Source: Nesterenkonia halophila (GTDB taxonomy: Bacteria > Actinomycetota > Actinomycetes > Actinomycetales > Micrococcaceae). From it: 64,000 bases of DNA. The notes under the pieces were generated by a model. The model saw only the letters and a program-made list of their open reading frames with translations. It was not told the DNA's origin and did not search any database. Positions 7,439-15,586 of the stretch are shown here, piece by piece. Positions within the stretch are counted from its first letter, which is position 1. Each line of letters starts with the position of its first letter. The stretch covers positions 1 to 64,000 of the forward strand of contig NZ_WIAX01000006.1 in NCBI RefSeq assembly GCF_009467795.1, written 5' to 3'. The position numbers and the translations under genes are program-made.

Positions 7439-10400
7439 TCGCCGCCCTCGCCGCACCGCATATCGCCGCCGTCGTCCTGAGCGCCGGCGGCGATTCCGCG
7501 TCCGGAGACCGACGCGCCGTCGCGCAGCTGAGGGCGGCCCTCGAGGCCCAGACGCGCGCCCCCGACACCATCATCGAGCTCTCCGCGCCCGGTTTCCGCG
7601 GGCCGGAGGACCTCTCGCGCTCGCTGCAGTCGCGGCTGCTGCGCGATCCGGCCCACGCTCGTCGGATCTCCACCCGCGGCGTGGCCGGCGAACGCGTCAC
7701 ACCGCTCTGGCGCAGCCTGGAGCGGCGGCTGCCGGAGGGCTTCGCCGGACGCCACCAGTGGCTGTGGATCCTCACCGCCGATTCCATTCCGGCCCCCGAT
7801 GCGCTGGAGCAGCTGGTCGAACGGCTGCTGACGGTCACCGACGAGGAGACCCACGCCGCGCTGCAGGTCGTCGGCGCCGAGCAGCTGCACGCCGCGCCGG
7901 ACGACGTCGACGACGCCCGGGACGGCGGCGCGGACGGGCCGGATCGGCTGGTCGACGTCGGACTCTCCAGCGCCCGCTCCGGAGAGGTGGTGCCCACCAC
8001 CGAGCCGATGGAGCTGGACCAGGGCCAGTACGACGGGCGCGATGCCGTCGGAGCGGCCTCGCTGCACGGGATGCTCGTCCACGCCCCGCTGCTCGGCGAC
8101 CTGGGCGGCTTCGATCCGACCATCTCCGGCGACCACGCCGCCGCGCGCTTCGCCGACCGGGCCCGCGAGGTCGGCGCCCATGTCGTCGTCGCGCCGCAGG
8201 CCCGCATCCGCCGGCTGACCCCGCCGCGCCGCGAGCAGGTCCACCGGCTGGGCGGCACGCTGCATCTGCCCGCCGAGCAGCGGATCGGACAGATCCGTCG
8301 GCGCCTGGCCGAGGTCCCGCTGCTCGCGACGCCGGTGATCTGGCTGGGCGGCTGGCTGGCGGCGCTGCTGCGGCTGGTCGGACTGACCGCGGTGAAGGCC
8401 CCCGACGCCGGCGTCGGCGAGCTGGTCGCCTCGGCCCGGGCCCTGCTGAATCTGCGTGCCCTCGTCCATACCCGGCGCTTCGCCGCCCAGGGGCGGCGCG
8501 CCGTCCTGGAGCGGCTGCGTCGCGACGAGCGCCTCGCCTCGACCCGCGCCGCCCGGGAGCTGGTCCGCGACGGCCGGCGGACCTCGCGGCGGCTGCGACT
8601 CCCGGCGGCGACGGTGCGCGCCGAGCGACGGCGCAGCCTCACCGCCCAGACCGTGGCCCCGCCGTCGGGCGACGACGGCGCCCAGGACGCCGCGATGCTC
8701 GCCGGCGGCTCCGGCGACGGCGACTTCGATCAGCTGGCCTCGCGACGCTCGGGGGACCGGCTGGGCCTGTTCCTGCTGCTGCTCGGGCTGACGGCGCTGT
8801 CGCTGGTGGTCCACCGCGGCCTGCTGGGGGCGGAGGCGGTCGTCGGCGGTGCCGCGCTGCCGGTCTCCGACACGGTCGGGGAGGTCTTCGCCGAGACGAC
8901 GAGCCTGGTCGCGACCGACGGACTGGGCCGGCTGGCCGCGGCGAATCCCTTCGACCTGGTGCTGCTGGTGCTCTCGGTGCTCAGCGCCGGACAGGCCTCC
9001 GCCGTGCTGGTCTGGCTCACGATCCTGGCGCTGCCGCTGGCCGCGCTGACCGCCTGGGCCGCCGCCGGCGTCGTCACCGCCGCGGCGACCGCCCGGATCC
9101 TCGCCGCGCTGCTGTGGGTCGCGGTGCCGAGCCTGCACACCGCTCTCGGCGAGGGACGCTTCGGCGCGGTGATCGCCCATATCCTGCTGCCGCTGGTGGT
9201 GCGCCTCGGCGTGCGCGCCGCGGGCCGCCGACCGGCCGCCGCCGGCCCGGAGGCGCGCGGCGGCGCGAGCTCCTGGGAGCACGCCGCCGGCACCGCGTTG
9301 CTGCTGGCCGCCGTCACCGCCGCCGCGCCAATCCTGCTGCTGCCGGCGACGCTGGTCTGCGCCCTCGCGGCGCTGACCCGCGGCGGACGCACCTTCTGGC
9401 TGATCCCGCTCCCCTCGCTGGCGCTGGCGGCCCCCATGCTCGGCGCGGCGGCGCTGACCGGGCAGAACGTGCTGGGCGTGCTGTTCTCCGCGCCGACGCG
9501 TCTGCTGGCCGCGGACCCGGCCCCGCTGTGGCAGCAGCTGCTCGGCCACGCTCGCGCCGTCGACCCGGCCGCCGGGCTCAGCGTCGGGCCGGATCTGGAC
9601 TGGCTGCCCGAACTGCTGAGCACTCCGCACTGGGCGCTGCGACTGATGCTGGTCATCGGCCTGCCGCTGCTGCTGCTCGGCCTGGCCGGGCTATTGCTGC
9701 CGGGACCACGGTCCGCCGGCGCGTGGGGCGTCGCCGGAACGCTGCTGCTGACGCTGCTGGTCTCGGCGGCCGCCGGTCTGGTCGCCGTCGGCGACGACGG
9801 CGTCGAGCTGACGCCGGCACATGCGGCCCCGCTGGTCTCGGTGATGATGCTCTGCCTGCTCCTCGGCGCATCCCGTCTGCTGGACGGGCTGCCCCGGTCG
9901 CTGCCGCGCGCCGGCTCCGCGGCCGGACCCGTGCTGGCCACGCTGCTGGTGCTGGCCGTGGTCGCCTCCGTCGGCTCCTGGGCCGCGCCGCGGGTGCTGG
10001 AGGGCTCCGGCTCCCGGCCCGCGCTGACGGCGATGACCGCCGAGCCCGCGGAGATCCGGGCGGGCACCGTGCGGCAGCTCCCGGCCACCGCCGCCGACCA
10101 GGGCGAAGGGCCGGCGGCGCTGCGCACCCTGGTGCTGACCAGCTCTGCCGACGGCGTGGTCGGCGAGCTGGTCGCCGGCTCCGGCCGCACGCTGGACTCC
10201 GCCCGATCGGCGCTGACCGCCGGAGACGCGCCGCTGTGGACCGACCCGGAGCTGCTGCCGACGTGGCTGGGCGGCGGCGACGGAGCCGCCGTCGAGGAGC
10301 CGGTGCAGGGGTCGGTGGCCGAGCTGAGCCCCGGCCGCGCGCGCACCGGCCAGCTCATCTCCGCGCTCATCACGCCCGGAGCGGCCGAGGTGCCGGCGCT

Positions 10401-11055
10401 GATGGAGGAGCTGGCGGTGGGCTTCGTGGTCGTCGACGGCCCCGGCGACGGGGCGCTGGCCGGCGCAGTGGACACTGCCGCCGGACTCGTCGGCGTGGGG
10501 TCGACCGACCAGGGGCAGCTCTGGCGCGCCGACCTCGAGGACGCCGCGGGGCTCCCGCGGGCGGCCTCGATGAGCGGTGCGGCCACCTCCTGGGCCCGGC
10601 TGGTCGACGCCGAGGGCACCACGCTGGCGCTGCTGCCGGCCGACGGGGGGCGGGTCGACGTCGACCTGGACGCGCTCGCCGCCCCCGACGGGGGAGAGGG
10701 ACTCTCCGCCGAGGCCGCCGCTGAGGATGTCCACGTGCAGCTGGCCACCGCCCCGGCCGCGGGCTGGTCCGCGGAGCTGGACGGCGAGCCGCTGGAGTCG
10801 CTGGCCGGCGGCTCCGGCGAGGGGCCGCCGCTGTGGGGTCAGCAGTTCCGCCTGCCGGAGGGCGAGCTCTCCGGAGAGCTCGTCGTCGAGCATCGCAGCG
10901 TCTGGCGCGCGCCGGCGCTGATCGCCGTCGCCGCCGTCCTGGTGCTGGTGGCGCTGATCGCGGTGCCGCTGCCGCGGCGGGTGCGGCTGCTGCCGGTGGC
11001 CACCCGCGGTGAGCTCGGCGACCGGCCCGCGGCACGATCCGAGGGGGAGGCATGA
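7435..11055 (+). CDS. Large GT2-like membrane glycosyltransferase
   Basis: About 1,206 aa. An N-terminal domain of ~280 residues resembles family 2 glycosyltransferases (APHIAAVVLSAGGD, then LLGDLGGFDPTISGDHAAARFADRA, then VVVAPQARIRR). A linker, a polytopic region of about ten to twelve hydrophobic helices, a soluble Asp/Glu-rich domain and a final helix (ALIAVAAVLVLVALIAVPLP) follow. The usual acidic pair of the DXD loop is not obvious; the equivalent segment reads WLWILTADSIPAPDAL. No ATG or GTG lies at the whiB junction: reading starts either at CTG 7435, overlapping the whiB stop and preceded by AGGAAG, or at GTG 7342 inside whiB. The next gene overlaps by ATGA. Substrate unknown; a role in an envelope polysaccharide is inferred. 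Confidence 0.75.
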   Translation: MIAALAAPHIAAVVLSAGGDSASGDRRAVAQLRAALEAQTRAPDTIIELSAPGFRGPEDLSRSLQSRLLRDPAHARRISTRGVAGERVTPLWRSLERRLPEGFAGRHQWLWILTADSIPAPDALEQLVERLLTVTDEETHAALQVVGAEQLHAAPDDVDDARDGGADGPDRLVDVGLSSARSGEVVPTTEPMELDQGQYDGRDAVGAASLHGMLVHAPLLGDLGGFDPTISGDHAAARFADRAREVGAHVVVAPQARIRRLTPPRREQVHRLGGTLHLPAEQRIGQIRRRLAEVPLLATPVIWLGGWLAALLRLVGLTAVKAPDAGVGELVASARALLNLRALVHTRRFAAQGRRAVLERLRRDERLASTRAARELVRDGRRTSRRLRLPAATVRAERRRSLTAQTVAPPSGDDGAQDAAMLAGGSGDGDFDQLASRRSGDRLGLFLLLLGLTALSLVVHRGLLGAEAVVGGAALPVSDTVGEVFAETTSLVATDGLGRLAAANPFDLVLLVLSVLSAGQASAVLVWLTILALPLAALTAWAAAGVVTAAATARILAALLWVAVPSLHTALGEGRFGAVIAHILLPLVVRLGVRAAGRRPAAAGPEARGGASSWEHAAGTALLLAAVTAAAPILLLPATLVCALAALTRGGRTFWLIPLPSLALAAPMLGAAALTGQNVLGVLFSAPTRLLAADPAPLWQQLLGHARAVDPAAGLSVGPDLDWLPELLSTPHWALRLMLVIGLPLLLLGLAGLLLPGPRSAGAWGVAGTLLLTLLVSAAAGLVAVGDDGVELTPAHAAPLVSVMMLCLLLGASRLLDGLPRSLPRAGSAAGPVLATLLVLAVVASVGSWAAPRVLEGSGSRPALTAMTAEPAEIRAGTVRQLPATAADQGEGPAALRTLVLTSSADGVVGELVAGSGRTLDSARSALTAGDAPLWTDPELLPTWLGGGDGAAVEEPVQGSVAELSPGRARTGQLISALITPGAAEVPALMEELAVGFVVVDGPGDGALAGAVDTAAGLVGVGSTDQGQLWRADLEDAAGLPRAASMSGAATSWARLVDAEGTTLALLPADGGRVDVDLDALAAPDGGEGLSAEAAAEDVHVQLATAPAAGWSAELDGEPLESLAGGSGEGPPLWGQQFRLPEGELSGELVVEHRSVWRAPALIAVAAVLVLVALIAVPLPRRVRLLPVATRGELGDRPAARSEGEA

Positions 11056-12842
11056 GCGCGAAGAAGGTCCGTCGCCATATCCGCCGCCTGCAGCGCGACC
11101 GGCGCCGTGCCCGGCGTCGCGGGTCCGCGAGCACGCCGCGGCCTCCCGCTCCGGCGCCGCCGGCCGCGGACACGACACCGGCCGCGGACACGACACCGGC
11201 CGCGGACACGATGCCGGCCGCCGGCGGGCGACGCCGCGGCGGGGGCCGGACCGGCGCCGTGCCGGCGGTGCCGGCGGTGCTGGCGGTGCTCGCCGTCGTC
11301 GCCGTCGCCGGCGGATCCATCGCCCGCGACGTGACGGACGCCGCTCCCGGCACTCGCCCGGTGGACGCCCCGCTGTTCCCCACCGCCGCGGCGGACACTC
11401 CGTTCGTCTGCCCGCCGATGCCCGGGCGTCCGGAGACGCTGAGCTCCGACGGGCGGGTGTCCTACCAGCAGCGCGACGACGCGGCCTCCTCGGCCCTCCA
11501 CGGGCTCGTCTTCGCCGTCGACGATGCCGGCAGCTTCCCCGAGGTGCGGCGGGCCCGGCTCGCCGAGGACGGGCGCCGGGACGCCGAGACCGTCGTCGAG
11601 GGAGCCGACGCGCCGGCGGAGGGGGCCTCGGCCTCGGCGCTGGCTGACCGGGAGACCACTGTGGTGACCGAGGAGGATCCGCGGCGCGCCGCGCTGCTCG
11701 AGATCGGGCCGGGGCCCGGCGGTGCGCCGATCGCCGCCTCGGCGATGCTCGAGTACTCGGCCTCCTCCGGGCCGGTCAGCGGCGTGGCCGCCGCCCGGTG
11801 CGCCGTGCCGCAGCGCGAGCAGTTCTTCCTGGGGCCGGAGACCGGCTCGCAGGCGACCTCGCTGCTGACGCTGGCGAATCCGGCCGAGCGGGAGGCCGCA
11901 GTCGAAGTCGCCGTCCACGACGCCGACGGTCCGCGCTCGGGCGCCGGCACGCGCACGGTGGTGGTGCCCGGCGACTCGCTGCGCACGGTGAACCTCGCCG
12001 GGCTCGCCGAGGACGGGGCGATCGGCGTCTCCGTGGAGTCTTCCGGGGCACCGGTCGCGGCGCAGCTGACGTCCTCGGCGGCCGCCGGATCGGTCGGTGC
12101 CGGGGTCGAGTTCCTGCCCGGCCAGGCCGGGGCGGCGGGCGAGCACCGGATGCCTGCGGTCCCGCTGCCGGACACGGACGGCGGCGGGACGCTGTGGGTC
12201 CACGTGCCCGGCGAGGACGAGGCGACTGTCGAGGTGCAGGTCTTCGGCGAGGACGGCCTGGAGCCGCTGGAGGGCTCCTCGGTGTTCAGCGTCGATGGCG
12301 GCGCGGTCCGCGCCATCGACCTCGCCGGGGTGCCGGCCGGTGCCCATGACGTGGTGGTGCGCACCTCCGTGCCGACCCATGCGGCAATGCGGACCGTCTC
12401 CAGCGATGAGCGCGGCGACGGCGATGACGGCGGCGAGGAAGCCGGAGCGTCCGGCCCGGACTTCGCCTGGCAGGCCGGCGTCGAGCGTCTGCGCGCCGGC
12501 TCGGGGACGCTGCTGCCCGCCGAGGGCGAGGCATCGGTGCACCTGCGGGCCGAGGAGCAGGCGACGACGGCGACCTATCGGCTCATGGACGGCGAGGGGA
12601 GCTTCGGCGGGCCGCGGGAGGTCGAGATCCCGGCCGAGGGCTCGGCCGCGCTCGGCTCCGAGGACCTGCGGCTCTCCGGTCAGGGCGGCGGGGGCGAGCA
12701 GGCCTCGGCGATCGTCTTCGAGGAGCCCGGAGCCCCCGTCGTCGGTTCGCTGCGCGTCTCCGGCGAGGACGGGTTGTCGATGACCGGGCTCGCACCGCTC
12801 GGCGACCCGCACCAGGCGGTGCGCGTGCGGCTGCGCGACTGA
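11052..12842 (+). CDS. DUF5719 family protein
   Basis: Protein of 596 aa with a very basic N-terminus (KKVRRHIRRLQRDRRRARRR), a Pro/Ala spacer with a threefold PAADTT repeat, one hydrophobic segment near residues 72-90 (VPAVLAVLAVVAVAGGS), and a long beta-rich part that should lie outside the membrane. Blocks such as LTLANPAEREAAVEVAVHDADG and RTVNLAGLAEDGAIGVSVES suggest repeated Ig-like folds. The start overlaps the stop of the GT2 gene in an ATGA arrangement. The order whiB, GT2, DUF5719, DUF3499 is familiar from actinobacterial genomes, so it may be an extracytoplasmic partner of the glycosyltransferase. The biochemical role is unknown. Confidence 0.8.
   Translation: MSAKKVRRHIRRLQRDRRRARRRGSASTPRPPAPAPPAADTTPAADTTPAADTMPAAGGRRRGGGRTGAVPAVPAVLAVLAVVAVAGGSIARDVTDAAPGTRPVDAPLFPTAAADTPFVCPPMPGRPETLSSDGRVSYQQRDDAASSALHGLVFAVDDAGSFPEVRRARLAEDGRRDAETVVEGADAPAEGASASALADRETTVVTEEDPRRAALLEIGPGPGGAPIAASAMLEYSASSGPVSGVAAARCAVPQREQFFLGPETGSQATSLLTLANPAEREAAVEVAVHDADGPRSGAGTRTVVVPGDSLRTVNLAGLAEDGAIGVSVESSGAPVAAQLTSSAAAGSVGAGVEFLPGQAGAAGEHRMPAVPLPDTDGGGTLWVHVPGEDEATVEVQVFGEDGLEPLEGSSVFSVDGGAVRAIDLAGVPAGAHDVVVRTSVPTHAAMRTVSSDERGDGDDGGEEAGASGPDFAWQAGVERLRAGSGTLLPAEGEASVHLRAEEQATTATYRLMDGEGSFGGPREVEIPAEGSAALGSEDLRLSGQGGGGEQASAIVFEEPGAPVVGSLRVSGEDGLSMTGLAPLGDPHQAVRVRLRD
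11163..11219. repeat. 18-bp coding tandem repeat, three copies
   Basis: Three nearly identical copies of GCCGCGGACACGACACCG encode the PAADTT spacer before the membrane helix of the DUF5719 protein. Copy number may vary between strains. Confidence 0.85.
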
Positions 12843-12929
12843 GGCGGAGACCCCCCCCCGGGACTCGGCTCCGCTTCTGCCGGCGCGGACACGGCGTCCG
12901 GCCTGACCGGCGGGGAGCGCCCGGGTCGT

Positions 12930-12935
12930 TAGGGT
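12930..12935 (+). promoter_or_regulatory. -10 box TAGGGT of the DUF3499 gene (leaderless)
   Basis: TAGGGT ends 8 nt before GTG 12944. The in-frame ATG at 12938 is only 2 nt beyond the box and would not be transcribed, so the box decides the start. Confidence 0.5.
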
Positions 12936-12943
12936 GGATGACC

Positions 12944-13372
12944 GTGGATTCTTCGCGCCGATGCACCAGAAGCAGCTGCGGTCAGCCCGCCGTGGCGACG
13001 CTGACGTACAGCTACCGGGACTCCACTGTGGTGGTGGGGCCGCTGAGCGTGTATCCGGAGCCCCACACCTATGACCTCTGCGCCCGGCACGCCGACAGCG
13101 TGACTCCGCCGCGCGGCTGGGAGGCCCTCCGTCTGGACTACCCGTCGGCGCCGGCCGACGAGGGCGCGGCGGCCGCCGACGACCTGCTGGCCGTCGTCGA
13201 CGCCGTCCAGCGCGAGGACGACTCCACCCCGGCGACGGACTCCTCCGGCCACGAATCGGGCTCTCCGGCGCCGGGCACGCTGCCCTCCCGCGAGAGCCGC
13301 GGCAGGATCGCGCCGCCGGAGGCGAGGTCCGCAGTGGTGCGCGGCCACCTGCGGGTGGTGGACGACTCCTGA
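12944..13372 (+). CDS. DUF3499 family protein
   Basis: Small actinobacterial protein of 142 aa. The N-terminal half holds the conserved family core: RRCTRSSCGQPAVATLTYSYRDSTVVVGPL, then EPHTYDLCARHADSVTPPRGWEALRL. The cysteines in CTRSSC and LCARH look like a metal-binding knuckle. The C-terminal half is variable and acidic, ending in RGHLRVVDDS. GTG 12944 is preferred to ATG 12938 because of the -10 spacing. It follows the GT2 and DUF5719 genes as in other actinobacteria. Function is not known; the likely zinc ribbon is an inference. Confidence 0.85.
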   Translation: MDSSRRCTRSSCGQPAVATLTYSYRDSTVVVGPLSVYPEPHTYDLCARHADSVTPPRGWEALRLDYPSAPADEGAAAADDLLAVVDAVQREDDSTPATDSSGHESGSPAPGTLPSRESRGRIAPPEARSAVVRGHLRVVDDS

Positions 13373-13379
13373 CGCGGCC

Positions 13380-13718
13380 CTAGGGTCGCTGGCGTCGGAG
13401 CACGCGCACGGCGACGCGCCTGTCGGCCACGGTCTCGGTCGACTGCAGTCCGTCGACGATGTCGTCGACGACGTGCGCCATGGGACGGGAGCCGTCGACG
13501 TCGCAGTCGATGTAGACGATCACCGATCCGTCGCGCACGACCACGTCGACTCCGGTGGCCGGCTCGGCGGTGTCGAGATCGACGATGGATCGCACCCGAG
13601 CGGTGAGCATCTCGCGGAATCCCGGCACCAGCCTCGCGACGCCGGGCACGGATCGGACGTGGTCGAGGACGTCCTGCGGGGCAGGGGGCCGCGCACCTGC
13701 GCCGACGGCGTCACCCAT
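13380..13718 (-). CDS. Short Asp23/Gls24-like protein
   Basis: Protein of 112 aa and the last gene of the sigma-factor operon. The C-terminal part (VDVVVRDGSVIVYIDCDVDGSRPMAHVVDDIVDGLQS) has the strand-helix pattern of Asp23/Gls24 domains but is shorter and divergent. The N-terminal part (PPAPQDVLDHVRSVPGVARLVPG) looks helical. The start at 13718 has a strong GGAGGAGG 6 nt upstream and overlaps the previous gene by 8 nt. Asp23 proteins are cytoplasmic, bind AmaP-type anchors and form envelope-associated assemblies; here that role is inferred from context. Confidence 0.6.
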   Translation of the reverse strand: MGDAVGAGARPPAPQDVLDHVRSVPGVARLVPGFREMLTARVRSIVDLDTAEPATGVDVVVRDGSVIVYIDCDVDGSRPMAHVVDDIVDGLQSTETVADRRVAVRVLRRQRP

Positions 13719-14238
13719 CGTGCACCTCCTCCAGCACCAGGTCGATCCGCGCGGTCGACACCCCGACCTCGCGGCGGACGGCGTCATCGACCTCGGTGCG
13801 CAGCTGCGGCTCGACATCATCGATGCCGACATGCGGCGCCATGGACAGACCGATGCGCAGGCTCATCGCGGCGCCGTCGTCGTGCGCGTCGACGTGGACT
13901 CGACGGGCGGCGAGACCGGGCGTCTCGTCGACGACGTCTCGCACGATCGCCCGGACGGCGGCGGTGAGCACCTCGAAGTGCCGCCCCCGGGGTGTTCTCA
14001 ACTCGGTGGAAGGCCCCATCGCGGTCTCGCGGTGGACGATGTCGAGGACGCGTTCTCGCAGGCCGACCGTCGGACGATCAGCCAGCGAATCAGTGGTCTC
14101 GCGATATTCAGCGATGACATGGCGTAGGCGTTCATGGCTGGTGGTGAGTTCGGCATCGGTGAGTTCGGCGAGCCCGTGGAAGTCATCGATGTCCTCCACC
14201 CCCTCGTCCTGGTGCGGGGGATCGTGTCGGCTGGTCAT
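13711..14238 (-). CDS. Asp23/Gls24-like protein following the ECF sigma gene
   Basis: Protein of 175 aa. The N-terminal ~80 residues (HGLAELTDAELTTSHERLRHV and onward) are helical and unlike Asp23. The C-terminal ~95 residues (RHFEVLTAAVRAIVRDVVDETPG.. to ARIDLVLEEV) fit an Asp23/Gls24 domain. Of two close ATGs I prefer 14238, which has GGAGG 7 nt upstream and overlaps the sigma stop by ATGA; the alternative is 14244. Coupling directly to a sigma gene without a recognisable anti-sigma protein makes the helical N-terminus a candidate sigma-binding region, which is speculation. Confidence 0.65.
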   Translation of the reverse strand: MTSRHDPPHQDEGVEDIDDFHGLAELTDAELTTSHERLRHVIAEYRETTDSLADRPTVGLRERVLDIVHRETAMGPSTELRTPRGRHFEVLTAAVRAIVRDVVDETPGLAARRVHVDAHDDGAAMSLRIGLSMAPHVGIDDVEPQLRTEVDDAVRREVGVSTARIDLVLEEVHDG

Positions 14239-14813
14239 GCCCATCCCTCCATTCCTCGCACGATCGCTGTCCGCGCCCGGTGGAGCCTGCCCCGGACGCT
14301 CCCGTCGGTGGTGCCCATCATGGCGGCGATCGTCGCGTAGGTCTCACCTTCGACCTCGTGGAGCAGCCAGGCCATCCGCTGCTCGGCCGGCAGCGTGCCG
14401 AGGACCTGCTCGAGATGCCGCACCGCGGCTCCTGTCTCGGCAGAGTCCTCCAGGGACGGCCCTCCGCTCTCGACGGAGCCCAGAGAATCGGGATCGGTGG
14501 CCTGCGCCGGTCGCCGCTCCCGCCGGCGGATGATGTCGAGGCACCGATTGCTCGCCGTGCGGTAGAGCCAGGTGCGGAACTGGTCGATCGACTCCAGCGT
14601 CGACAACCGGCGCCAGACGGTCAGGAACGTGTCCTGGACGACGTCCTCCGCCTCGCCCGGGTCCCGGAGCATCCGAGTGCAGAGACGGAGGAGCGGCCGG
14701 TCGTAGCGCCGGAGCAGCTCTTCGAATGCCTCGACGTCGCCGTCCTGAGACCGCACGACGAGGGTCGCCTCCTCGAGCCCGGCGGCAGGCGTGGTCCGCG
14801 CTCCGCTCGTCAT
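14235..14813 (-). CDS. RNA polymerase sigma-70 family ECF sigma factor
   Basis: ECF sigma factor of 192 aa. Region 2 reads LVVRSQDGDVEAFEELLRRYD, then EAEDVVQDTFLTVWRRL and QFRTWLYRTASNRCLDIIRRR. Region 4 reads LPAEQRMAWLLHEVEGETYATIAAMMGTTDGSVRGRLHRARTAI, with a clear helix-turn-helix. No zinc-finger anti-sigma gene follows; instead two Asp23-like genes overlap it. A TAGGAT -10 box ends 6 nt before the ATG (leaderless). It is divergent from the main Asp23 operon, so it probably controls that operon, its own, or both. Confidence 0.92.
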   Translation of the reverse strand: MTSGARTTPAAGLEEATLVVRSQDGDVEAFEELLRRYDRPLLRLCTRMLRDPGEAEDVVQDTFLTVWRRLSTLESIDQFRTWLYRTASNRCLDIIRRRERRPAQATDPDSLGSVESGGPSLEDSAETGAAVRHLEQVLGTLPAEQRMAWLLHEVEGETYATIAAMMGTTDGSVRGRLHRARTAIVRGMEGWA

Positions 14814-14819
14814 GCTCTC

Positions 14820-14825
14820 ATCCTA
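14820..14825 (-). promoter_or_regulatory. -10 box TAGGAT of the ECF sigma operon (leaderless)
   Basis: TAGGAT ends 6 nt before the sigma-factor ATG. This is a housekeeping-type box rather than an ECF box, so basal expression of the sigma gene probably does not need the sigma factor itself. Confidence 0.5.
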
Positions 14826-14970
14826 CATGCGCAGTCCGTCCGGGCCGACGTCGTCCGGTCCGGCACGGATCGCGTCCACGAGGGCGGCCGCCGACTCACG
14901 TCGCCGGTGGGAGGCACGGCGACTGCGGAGGAGAAAAGTCTGCCCGGGAGCGTGACGTTCCTGCTCGAAG

Positions 14971-14988
14971 GGCGTCTGTACAGATGCC
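14971..14988. promoter_or_regulatory. 18-bp near-palindrome upstream of the Asp23 operon
   Basis: GGCGTCTGTACAGATGCC has a perfect 10-bp palindromic core (TCTGTACAGA) with near-symmetric flanks, 50 nt before the Asp23 start at 15039. Its size and place suit an operator for a dimeric regulator. It could instead be part of the promoter. Confidence 0.5.
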
Positions 14989-14999
14989 GACGTCGATGA

Positions 15000-15017
15000 C
15001 CGTGCCGTCCGGCACGG
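15000..15017 (+). promoter_or_regulatory. Short hairpin just before the Asp23 ribosome site
   Basis: CCGTGCC-GTCC-GGCACGG forms a 7-bp stem with a 4-nt loop, ending about 20 nt before the start codon and next to the GGAAGAGGAA ribosome site. It might affect translation; this is only a structural observation. Confidence 0.4.
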
Positions 15018-15038
15018 CCGAACGGAAGGAAGAGGAAC

Positions 15039-15557
15039 ATGAGTGAGCAGCACACGACAGCGAAGGCGGCGAAGTCCTCGGAGGACGGGGCTCGCACGGA
15101 TGACGAGCGTGCCGAGGAGACTCGTCGCGAGATGCTCCAGCAGCGAGCCCGGCAGGCCGACAGCCCGCTGGTGACCACACAGGGGACGACGACGATCGAG
15201 GAGACGGTCGTCCAGAAGCTCGCCGGGATCGCAGCTCGTGAGGTCAGCGGCGTGCACGCCATGGGCAACGCCGCTCGGCGGACGTTCGACGCGATCTCCG
15301 AGCGGATCCCCGGGTCTCGGGCCCAGGTGGCCGGGGGCGTGTCCGTGGAGAAGGGCGAGAAGGAAGCTGCCATCGATCTCACGGTCATCGTCGAATACGG
15401 CGCCTCGGTAGTCGAGGTCGCCGAGACGGTCCGCCGCAGCGTGATCCGGTCGGTCGAGCACGGGACGGGCCTGAACGTGATCGAGGTCAACATCACCGTC
15501 GCGGATGTCCATCTGCCGGAGGACGAGGAAGAGTCCCAGGACGGCGAGCTGGCCTGA
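15039..15557 (+). CDS. Asp23/Gls24 family envelope stress response protein
   Basis: The clearest Asp23 protein of the module, 172 aa. The first ~45 residues are charged and variable. The domain runs from TTTIEETVVQKLAGIAAREVSGVHAMG through VEKGEKEAAIDLTVIVEYGASVVEVAETVRRSVIRSVEH to LNVIEVNITVADVHLPEDEEE. The family is abundant, cytoplasmic and tethered to the membrane by AmaP in staphylococci; loss induces cell-wall stress genes there. First gene of a six-gene plus-strand operon with GGAAGAGGAA before the ATG, divergent from the ECF sigma gene. Confidence 0.92.
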   Translation: MSEQHTTAKAAKSSEDGARTDDERAEETRREMLQQRARQADSPLVTTQGTTTIEETVVQKLAGIAAREVSGVHAMGNAARRTFDAISERIPGSRAQVAGGVSVEKGEKEAAIDLTVIVEYGASVVEVAETVRRSVIRSVEHGTGLNVIEVNITVADVHLPEDEEESQDGELA

Positions 15558-15586
15558 GTGCAGTCCTCGGCCGAGAAGGAGGATCG

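Noticed and set aside
12938-12940. ATG 12938 as the DUF3499 start
   Set aside because: It is 2 nt beyond the -10 box and would lie upstream of the transcription start.
14949-14985. ECF-type -35/-10 promoter for the Asp23 operon
   Set aside because: GTGACG and GCGTC can be paired at a plausible spacing, but the match to known ECF consensus sites is too loose to call.
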